Translations under genes and position numbers: made by a program
From: Desulfoprunum sp.
Lineage (GTDB): Bacteria; Desulfobacterota; Desulfobulbia; Desulfobulbales; Desulfocapsaceae
Length of the DNA stretch: 11,718 bases
Direction: 5' to 3'
Assembly (NCBI GenBank): GCA_030696435.1
Contig: JAUYSF010000447.1
Location: 1-11,718 of the forward strand
Part shown: positions 1-5,008 of the stretch, piece by piece
How the letters are laid out: each line of letters opens with the position of its first letter
Position numbering within the stretch: position 1 is the first letter of the stretch
Notes under the pieces: model-generated
Told to the model about the DNA's origin: nothing
Seen by the model: only the letters and a program-made list of their open reading frames with translations
Databases searched by the model: none

Positions 1-1299
1 GGTGCTGCCGCAGCCCTCGGTGCTGTGATGTTGCCGATCAACTGGCGGCTGTCCGCCAGCGAGGTGTGTTTCAATCTCAATGACGGCCAGGCCAAAATAG
101 TCTTTGTCGACGCAGAGTTCGGGGAAACGATCAGCAAAATCAGAGCCGAGCTGCCCACCGTCGAGCAGTATTATTCTCTGTCCGGCAAAATCGACACGGC
201 CGGGGATTTTTCCGACCTTCTTATGCAAGCCGACGACTTCGAACCTGAAGATGTGCCGGCTGACAGCGGTTTTGTAATCATCCACACGGCCGCCGTCGCA
301 GGCAGACCCAGAGGGGCGCTGCTCAGTCATGCCAATATTGTCTTCTCCAGCCTTGAGTTCATCCGAGCCATGTCGCTGCAGGCCGCCGATGTCCACCTGA
401 ACATCCTTCCCCTGTTCCATGTCGGTGGGCTGTTTATGACGATCAGCTGTTTCCACGCAGGGGCAACCTGCCTGAATATGAGCAAATTCGATGCTGCGGC
501 CGCGGCGCGGCTGGTGGCAGCGGAAAAGGCCACGGTTATGTTCGATTTCGCCCCGATTCTCGGCTCGCTTCTGGAGCAGGGCGAAAAGAATAGCGACGAT
601 CTCTCCTCCCTGCAAAAGGTCATCGGTCTTGATTCTCCGGAGACCATCGTCAAATACCAGGCAGAGACGGGCGGCACCTTCTACAGCTTCTTCGGCCAGA
701 CCGAGACTTCCTGTCTCGCCACCATCGGTCCCTATAACGACAGGCCCGGGGCGGCAGGCAAGGCCGTGCAGGTGGCCGAGGTTACCCTGATGGACGATGA
801 TGACTTGCCGGTCCAGGAGGGCGATACCGGTGAAATCGTGGTCAGAGGGCCGATGGTCTTCAAGGGATATATCAATCTCCCCGATGACACGAGGCAGACC
901 TTCCGCAAGGGCTGGCACCATACCGGCGACCTCGGCAGGTTCGATCAGGATGGCTTCCTGTTCTACATGGGCCGCAAGCCTGAGAAGGAGCTGATCAAAC
1001 CGGGCGGGGAAAATGTCTATCCGGCCGAGGTTGAAAACGCCATCCTGCTCCACCCGGCCATCCTCAGGACGGTGGTCTTCGGAGTCCCGGATCCGAAATG
1101 GAAGGAAGGCATCAAGGCCGTCTGCCAGCTGAAGGCCGGCTGCGATCTCACCGCACAGGAGTTGATCGATTTTGTCGGCGAGAAAATTGCCCGGTTTAAA
1201 AAACCGCAATATGTCCAATTTGTCACCAACCTGCCGCTTCTTGACAACGGTTCGCCGGACAGGCTGCAGATCAAAAAACTCTACACAGAGAAAGGTTGA
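1..1299 (+). CDS. AMP-forming acyl-CoA synthetase (ANL superfamily), 5' end missing
   Basis: The reading frame is open from the window edge, so the true start lies upstream; 432 codons are visible and the stop is TGA. The enzyme should adenylate a carboxylic acid with ATP and transfer it to CoA. Visible landmarks, numbered from the first codon in the window: a degenerate P-loop TAAVAGRPRG (96-105), where most relatives have TSGTTGxPKG; FGQTE (231-235, adenine/Mg motif A5); HTGD with ribose-binding Asp310 (A7); and a GRKPEKELIKPGGENVYPAEVE-type hinge starting near 324 (A8). The C-terminal subdomain ends NGSPDRLQIKK, where many relatives have TGK with the adenylation lysine, so Ser takes that place here. 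I recall Arg in the P-loop and G-S-x-D-R at the end in homologues from sulfate reducers, so this may be a subfamily trait rather than decay. The substrate cannot be read from the sequence; a medium- or long-chain fatty or aromatic acid is possible. Confidence 0.9.
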   Translation, partial: GAAAALGAVMLPINWRLSASEVCFNLNDGQAKIVFVDAEFGETISKIRAELPTVEQYYSLSGKIDTAGDFSDLLMQADDFEPEDVPADSGFVIIHTAAVAGRPRGALLSHANIVFSSLEFIRAMSLQAADVHLNILPLFHVGGLFMTISCFHAGATCLNMSKFDAAAAARLVAAEKATVMFDFAPILGSLLEQGEKNSDDLSSLQKVIGLDSPETIVKYQAETGGTFYSFFGQTETSCLATIGPYNDRPGAAGKAVQVAEVTLMDDDDLPVQEGDTGEIVVRGPMVFKGYINLPDDTRQTFRKGWHHTGDLGRFDQDGFLFYMGRKPEKELIKPGGENVYPAEVENAILLHPAILRTVVFGVPDPKWKEGIKAVCQLKAGCDLTAQELIDFVGEKIARFKKPQYVQFVTNLPLLDNGSPDRLQIKKLYTEKG

Positions 1300-1370
1300 T
1301 TTCATCCCTGATAACGGGATAAAAGGGGATAGGGTCCATTGATTCACCCATACTTGCCGGCAAAGACAGA

Positions 1371-1706
1371 ATGAAAAAAATAGAGTACCGAGATCAAGCG
1401 TTGAAGATCCTGCCGTGGGTCTGTGCAAATTGTGGCCGTGATTTTACCGGTAAAAAACTGCGAGAGCTGACGGTTCATCACAAAGACCATAATTACAAAA
1501 ACAATCCGCCCGACGGCAGCAACTGGGAATTGTTATGCATCTACTGTCACGACAACGAGCACTCCCGCTCCCTGGATGCCGAATGGCTGCCCAGCGAAGA
1601 TGCAGACGCAGAAAAAGGACCAACGGCCACCCACACCCCTTTTGCAGGTCTCAAGAACCTGCTGCGGGTGCCTGGCCAGCAAAAAGAGAAGGACGAAGCA
1701 GAATGA
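1371..1706 (+). CDS. yajD: YajD-type HNH nuclease family protein
   Basis: This 111-residue protein matches E. coli YajD as I recall it, in order and spacing: REKALKI-PWVC-type N-terminus, LRELTVHH, DGSNWELLC-YCHD-EH, and a C-terminal PFA-LK. Zinc-binding pairs are Cys18/Cys21 and Cys56/Cys59. The HNH core is His36-His37, Asn51 and His60/His64, so all expected catalytic and metal residues are present. The family is presumed to cleave DNA, but its physiological role is unknown. The ATG at 1371 has little Shine-Dalgarno complementarity in front. An in-frame ATT at 1338 has purine-rich AAGGGGAT nearby and would add 11 residues, so the start is uncertain. The C-terminal 20 residues are charged and variable. 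A small lysine-rich gene follows 57 bp downstream on the same strand. Confidence 0.88.
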   Translation: MKKIEYRDQALKILPWVCANCGRDFTGKKLRELTVHHKDHNYKNNPPDGSNWELLCIYCHDNEHSRSLDAEWLPSEDADAEKGPTATHTPFAGLKNLLRVPGQQKEKDEAE

Positions 1707-1751
1707 TTGCTCTGAGCGCATTCATTCAAACCGTAGGGGAAAAACAGTAAA

Positions 1752-1756
1752 AGGAG
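1752..1756 (+). promoter_or_regulatory. Strong ribosome binding site of the lysine-rich small protein
   Basis: AGGAG within AAGGAGAG lies 7 bases before ATG 1764. It decides the start and is the main reason for calling so short a frame a gene. Confidence 0.7.
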
Positions 1757-1763
1757 AGACGTG

Positions 1764-1877
1764 ATGGGAGACAAAGGCGGTAAGAAGGACAAGGAAAAAG
1801 GCCAGAAACAGACCAACGAAAAACAGAAACAAAAAACAAAAAACAAGAGTGAGAAGCAACCCGCTAAAAAGCCTTAA
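1764..1877 (+). CDS. Lysine-rich small protein (37 aa)
   Basis: A 37-codon frame starts at ATG 1764 (GTG at 1761 is an alternative) and ends at TAA 1875-1877. An AGGAG at 1752-1756, 7 bases from the ATG, is one of the best ribosome binding sites in the window and supports real translation. The protein begins MGDKGGKKDKEKGQKQ and ends KQPAKKP. It has 14 Lys in 37 residues, no aromatic residues, no Cys and no hydrophobic segment, so it should be disordered, strongly basic and cytosolic, perhaps binding nucleic acid or ribosomes. I have a recollection of short MGDKGGKKDKxK hypothetical proteins in other proteobacteria, which would make this a conserved family without known function, but I cannot check it. 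It follows yajD by 57 bp and is trailed by two hairpins. Confidence 0.72.
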   Translation: MGDKGGKKDKEKGQKQTNEKQKQKTKNKSEKQPAKKP

Positions 1878-1889
1878 GCAATAGGGGGA

Positions 1890-1912
1890 CTGGGTGCACT
1901 CCCCAGATTTTT
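1890..1912 (+). terminator. Possible weak Rho-independent terminator after the small gene
   Basis: CTGGG (1890-1894) and CCCAG (1902-1906) can pair around a 7-base loop and are followed by A and five T. The stem is only 5 bp, so efficiency is doubtful; it sits 12 bases after the stop of the lysine-rich gene. Confidence 0.4.
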
Positions 1913-1930
1913 CCTCGTGCAAAGAACCAC

Positions 1931-1975
1931 GGCCAGGTTTTGAAAAATACGCAATTCATATTTCAAGACCTGGCC
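1931..1975 (+). repeat. Long hairpin, 15-bp stem
   Basis: The arms GGCCAGGTTTTGAAA (1931-1945) and TTTCAAGACCTGGCC (1961-1975) are inverted repeats with one difference. In the + strand RNA that difference is a U-G pair, so the helix is continuous; in the - strand RNA it is an A-C mismatch. The loop is 15 bases and the flank TTATTG is only weakly T-rich. It may stabilise or end transcripts coming from the left, or be a remnant of a palindromic repeat. The half-sequence GGCCAGGT recurs at 2128-2135. Confidence 0.65.
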
Positions 1976-2081
1976 TTATTGCAGCACTTCAAAAAAGCCA
2001 AGGGTTGACCTAACCCAACTTTGTGAGTTCATTTTTCTAAATCTTGTAATATCGATGTGTTACCTCGTATACACAATGCGG

Positions 2082-2155
2082 TATGGCACTACATCTTTTA
2101 TTTTATCGTTTTTTATCAACCTATTGGGGCCAGGTAAATTTCATATGGCACTACA
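2082..2155. repeat. 12-bp direct repeat, two copies
   Basis: TATGGCACTACA occurs at 2082-2093 and again, identically, at 2144-2155, with starts 62 bp apart in otherwise AT-rich sequence. The purpose is unknown; it could be a binding-site pair or a trace of duplication. Confidence 0.6.
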
Positions 2156-2279
2156 CAAAGGTTAATGTTTGTAACATGCTGTATTTAATACAATTAATAT
2201 TTTCAGTAAATTTTTTTATTGGGCTGTAGAGGAGTTTGGTAATGATTCGCAAAAAGTTGGGCTAATACCTTGCTTGATT

Positions 2280-2948
2280 TTACTGTTTTTTTCTCCGAAA
2301 TCCAGCAAGACCAATAAGACCGGCTCCAAAAAGCAGCATTGTTGCTGGCTCTGGCACTGGAGCTGTGCCTACTGCCACATTGTCAACTTCAAAAGCACGG
2401 CTAGTGCTTTCCAGCTTAAAACTATCAAACGCATCAAGTCCGTAAAAATTTACATACGTATTAGAAGGTGGAGCGGTCTGGTTGCCATCAGCGTAATTTT
2501 GCGCCACGGTTGCCCCGGTGAAAGATAAGAGTTGAGTGCCGCCTTTGAAGAAAGTGATGCTGTTATATGAATCAATTGAACCCCAGTAAAGGCCAAAATA
2601 ATTATTGGTATCACTTCCAAGTTTAACTGTTATTGAACCAGAACTTGCACCATTCGGGCCGGGTACAGAGAGGTATGGGGTATTGTCCGTTGACCCTGGG
2701 GCTGCATATAGGCCAGTTATAGAACCGGACACGACAGCGGCGGTGGTTGCAGTATAAGAATCAAAGAGGTTTGGGCGGACACCATCTAGCCCTGTGTTAA
2801 AATCCCAAACAGTAGCCCATGCTTCTTTTGTGGTTTTGGTTGTTCCTGAATTCATACTATCAAAGGTGATGGAATAGGCAAATGCTGTAGATTGAGGAGC
2901 TGTAAATATTAATATTGCTAAAAAAATTATTCCCAGTGCTGTTTTCAT
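2280..2948 (-). CDS. PEP-CTERM sorting-domain secreted protein
   Basis: This 222-residue protein has a classic signal peptide: Lys2, a hydrophobic core at about 4-16 and a likely cleavage after AFA at 22-24. Its C-terminus is a PEP-CTERM sorting tail, with Pro-Glu-Pro at 199-201, a hydrophobic helix (about 203-217) and a terminal RRKK cluster. An exosortase is expected to cut near PEP and fix the protein to the cell surface or exopolysaccharide. The mature region is rich in Ser, Thr, Gly and Asn, and carries a YFGLYWGSIDSYNSITFF block at about 117-134. That block resembles, from memory, the Npun_F0296 group of exosortase-dependent surface proteins. The start ATG at 2948 is preceded by AAGGA with a 9-base spacer. 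No exosortase or polysaccharide gene is visible here; these are usually unlinked. Base composition is more AT-rich than that of the flanking enzyme genes. Confidence 0.9.
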   Translation of the reverse strand: MKTALGIIFLAILIFTAPQSTAFAYSITFDSMNSGTTKTTKEAWATVWDFNTGLDGVRPNLFDSYTATTAAVVSGSITGLYAAPGSTDNTPYLSVPGPNGASSGSITVKLGSDTNNYFGLYWGSIDSYNSITFFKGGTQLLSFTGATVAQNYADGNQTAPPSNTYVNFYGLDAFDSFKLESTSRAFEVDNVAVGTAPVPEPATMLLFGAGLIGLAGFRRKKQ

Positions 2949-3032
2949 TTCAATCTATCCTTACGGAAATGATGAATCATCTTGTTGCTTGCCGATCTCT
3001 TAACATGAGCGGCTACCCGTTGATGTAGACAA

Positions 3033-3047
3033 GCAATTTATATTCCA
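3033..3047 (-). promoter_or_regulatory. Candidate sigma-54 promoter for the PEP-CTERM gene
   Basis: Read on the minus strand, the sequence is TGGAATATAAATTGC. It has the invariant GG and GC dinucleotides exactly 10 bases apart, with TGG and TTGC matching the TGGCACG-N4-TTGC consensus; the inner CACG is poorly matched. Transcription would begin near 3021 and leave about 70 bases of leader before the ATG at 2948. PEP-CTERM genes are known to depend on sigma-54 with the PrsK/PrsR pair in several lineages, which makes the match meaningful, but no activator site has been identified. Confidence 0.45.
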
Positions 3048-3211
3048 GATAGATTGTAATTTGAAAAAATCTCACTTGAGACGATATGCCAATAAGATAG
3101 AGGGTATTTTTTTGCGAAATGAAGCAATGGAGAAATAGGTATATCCCGAAAATTCGGAAATCTGGCTAGCTTTGCAGAAATTTTTTCTGTTATTCGTAAT
3201 TTGGTGCCGCT

Positions 3212-3607
3212 CTACTTTGATAGTTCCGGAAATGCGGAAGGTTCCTCGATATCCTCGTAGCTCGCCGGTCTGAATGGTGGAGTGCAGATCGCGAGAAAAA
3301 GCAGATCCTTCTCGCCGGTATTGCTGATGCGCTGGCGGCATGACGGCGGAATGAGCACCACATCACCGGGGCAAACCACCTGGGGCGGGAGACTGCCCAC
3401 TTCCACACTGCCGCAGCCTGCCAGGATGACATAGCGTTCGGCGGTTCCGGCCAGACGGTGCCAGCGGGTGGTCATCCCCGGCTCCACCCGGGCCCTGGCA
3501 ATCGAGAGCAGCTGATCGTCTTTGGCCTGCACAAGTTCAATGATATGGCAACCCTCGGCGATGAAGAATTCCTCATCCGGCTGCATGTGTTTTATGGCCT
3601 CATTCAT
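3212..3607 (-). CDS. Small cupin-domain protein
   Basis: This 131-residue single-domain protein has the cupin fold. Motif 1 is PGMTTRWHRLAGTAERYVILAGCG (43-66), with His50 and Glu57 as possible metal ligands. Motif 2 is GDVVLIPPSCRQRISN (81-96), in which the usual metal His is replaced by Gln92. After motif 2 comes NTGEKDLLFLAICTPPF, a pattern I associate with small cupins of sulfate-reducing bacteria related to the mannose-6-phosphate isomerase type. No signal peptide is present, so it is cytosolic. The reaction or ligand is unknown; sugar or sugar-nucleotide handling is only a guess. The start ATG at 3607 lies 2 bases after the stop of the lytic transglycosylase gene, and its GGAGGAG ribosome binding site sits in the last codons of that gene. 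The two should therefore be translated from one mRNA. Confidence 0.85.
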   Translation of the reverse strand: MNEAIKHMQPDEEFFIAEGCHIIELVQAKDDQLLSIARARVEPGMTTRWHRLAGTAERYVILAGCGSVEVGSLPPQVVCPGDVVLIPPSCRQRISNTGEKDLLFLAICTPPFRPASYEDIEEPSAFPELSK

Positions 3608-3609
3608 AT

Positions 3610-4731
3610 TTAAAACTCCTCCCGCAGGCCTGGGATACCAAGACCTTGGATGCGCAGGGCGTTTTCCCCCTCTTCATAGGCCAGGAGTCGGCCTTCTTTC
3701 TGGCGGATGCGGAAGGCCAGGGAATACGACAGGACCCGGATGGGATAATCGCGGGGGAGTTGTTGCAGGTAGGGCTGGATGGTGACAAAATCCGTGGCCC
3801 CGTATTGCTGCATGATAAAGCGCAGCCCGCCATTTTTCGGCCCAATATTGTAGGCCAGTAGACCAAGAAAGAGATCACCCTTCATCTCGGTGAGATAGTG
3901 TCTGAGGGTGGCGGCCCCGAGAAAGGCGTTATAGCGGGGATCGGTCAACGATCGGCTGCCTGGTGGGAAAAGCCTGTCGACCTCCGCCGTCACCGTTGCC
4001 GGGACCTGGGTGATCTGCAAGAGTCCCTGGCCTCCATCTGCGCTCTGCCTCGGCAGATAGGAGGATTCAGTGGCGGCCAGACCCTGCAGGAGATCGACAT
4101 CGATGGCGAAGGCGGTAGCAGCCTCTTCGAGAGCCGGGTGGTACGGCCCGGCCCGGTCGATCATCTTTTGCAGCTGCGTCGTATCCAGACGGCGATAGGC
4201 GGCATAGACCTGGTGGGCGAGGGTGACCCGGCCGGCCTCTTCCTTGCCGCCGACCAGGGTGCGGTAATAGCCGAAGGCCTGGGTGAAGCGGTCCTGCATG
4301 GCGAAGCAGCCGATCATCAGCGCTAGGCCGAGAGCGATGGCGGGTGGCAAGAAGGGCGAGCGGCTCTGCAGCCACTTCCGCAGTCTCTTCCAACCGCTCA
4401 GCAGAATAGCGGTCAGGACGATGAGTCCGAGGATGCCGCCGGCAAAGGGCAGGAGGCTGGCGAAGAAGCGGGTGCCGGAAAACCGGTTGGCGGCATAGCC
4501 GAGCAGGACGATGATGGCGGCCACTCCGGTAATCGTCAGGCCAAGGATCTCAAGACTCAGCAGCAGGGCGTTCTGCCGAAAGGACGTAGTCGGTTTTTTC
4601 TTGCCCTTCCTACCTTTGGTCTTCGAGGTAGAACGGGGGCGCGGTTTGCGTTTGGGGGTGGTTTGCTGTTTTGTCGGCAGCGGTTGCGGTGGGGCTGAAG
4701 AGGCCATGAGATAAATGAGAATCTCTTGCAA
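3610..4731 (-). CDS. Membrane-anchored lytic transglycosylase (SLT domain)
   Basis: This 373-residue protein should cleave peptidoglycan glycan strands with formation of 1,6-anhydro-muramic ends, on the periplasmic side. Residues 21-47 are a Lys/Arg/Pro-rich cytosolic tail. Three hydrophobic helices follow at about 54-80, 89-113 and 127-144. The loop between helices 2 and 3 is basic (113-125). By the positive-inside rule this puts the N-terminus inside and the C-terminal domain outside. The SLT domain covers about 205-345, with catalytic Glu222 in ATESSYLP, GGQGLLQIT at 233-241 (usual form GLMQIT) and AYNIGP at 293-298 (usual form AYNAGP). The first codon chosen is TTG at 4731, because AAGGG lies 7 bases before it. 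The ATG at 4707 (residue 9) has no clear ribosome binding site but remains possible. Three helices ahead of an SLT domain are unusual, since most family members carry a signal peptide or a lipobox. Confidence 0.88.
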   Translation of the reverse strand: MQEILIYLMASSAPPQPLPTKQQTTPKRKPRPRSTSKTKGRKGKKKPTTSFRQNALLLSLEILGLTITGVAAIIVLLGYAANRFSGTRFFASLLPFAGGILGLIVLTAILLSGWKRLRKWLQSRSPFLPPAIALGLALMIGCFAMQDRFTQAFGYYRTLVGGKEEAGRVTLAHQVYAAYRRLDTTQLQKMIDRAGPYHPALEEAATAFAIDVDLLQGLAATESSYLPRQSADGGQGLLQITQVPATVTAEVDRLFPPGSRSLTDPRYNAFLGAATLRHYLTEMKGDLFLGLLAYNIGPKNGGLRFIMQQYGATDFVTIQPYLQQLPRDYPIRVLSYSLAFRIRQKEGRLLAYEEGENALRIQGLGIPGLREEF

Positions 4732-4817
4732 ATATGCACCCTTGTCTGCCTGGATGGCGATTTCTGCAAGTGGTTAAAATGTATGAGAGGCGTCCGCCCG
4801 TGGTGAAGATATCTCAG

Positions 4818-4846
4818 ACCATAATCGACGGTGGTTTTACGGTCAA
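4818..4846 (-). promoter_or_regulatory. Candidate sigma-70 promoter of the transglycosylase-cupin pair
   Basis: On the minus strand TTGACC (4841-4846) and TATGGT (4818-4823) are separated by 17 bases, giving 5 of 6 and 4 of 6 matches to the consensus boxes. Transcription would start near 4811, about 80 bases before the TTG start. It lies 15 bases downstream of the edge of the MITE-like repeat. Confidence 0.45.
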
Positions 4847-4861
4847 TTCCTTCTTCACTCT

Positions 4862-5008
4862 CTAGGAGTCTGTCGGATTATAGAAATTTTTTCTCAGATC
4901 AAGGCATTTTCGAAAATTAAGCGCAGCCATATAGTTGATATTGCTAGCATTAATTTTCGAAAATAACGCAGAGATGGGGGAAAAGGGCATAATCCGACAG
5001 GCTCCTAG
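4862..5008. mobile_element. MITE-like nested inverted repeat flanked by CTAG
   Basis: The outer arms (4862-4881 and 4989-5008) are 20 bases long and match at 19. Each begins with CTAG followed by GAGtCTGTCGGATTAT or GAGcCTGTCGGATTAT. An inner pair, 4905-4920 and 4950-4965, matches at 15 of 16 around TTTTCGAAAA. The element has no coding capacity. If CTAG is a target duplication, the element proper is 4866-5004 (139 bp). The GAG-type ends and a YTAR-like 4-bp target are reminiscent of IS5-family elements, but no transposase is present here. The right-hand CTAG contains the TAG stop of lpdA. As RNA the whole repeat could fold into a long rod and might also end transcription. Confidence 0.7.

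Larger units (their letters stand above)
1878..2279. other. AT-rich intergenic region without a recognisable gene
   Basis: These 402 bases separate the convergent small-protein and PEP-CTERM genes. I see no credible coding frame. The stretch holds the two hairpins listed separately, a 12-bp direct repeat TATGGCACTACA (2082-2093 and 2144-2155), and an inverted pair TAACCCAACTTT (2011-2022) / AAAGTTGGGCTA (2253-2264) with one difference. Further weak similarity continues outside the inverted pair. Base composition is much more AT-rich than the enzyme genes on either side. It may be the remains of a small mobile element. Confidence 0.5.

Noticed and set aside
1304..1320. ATCCC/GGGAT hairpin after the acyl-CoA synthetase as a terminator
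   Set aside because: A 5-bp stem followed by A-rich, not T-rich, sequence on the + strand does not fit a Rho-independent terminator.
1703..1750. 15-codon frame overlapping the yajD stop (ATGA)
   Set aside because: Too short and without homology or composition evidence; the following 37-codon frame has far better support.
3146..3189. Small palindromes CCGAAAATTCGG and CAGAAA-AAT-TTTCTG downstream of the cupin gene
   Set aside because: Stems are short and AT-rich and no T-tract follows on the minus strand; a terminator cannot be supported.
3522..4326. Plus-strand frames at 3522-3785, 3646-3861 and 3898-4326
   Set aside because: Antisense to the transglycosylase and cupin genes, which have clear catalytic motifs; no independent coding evidence.
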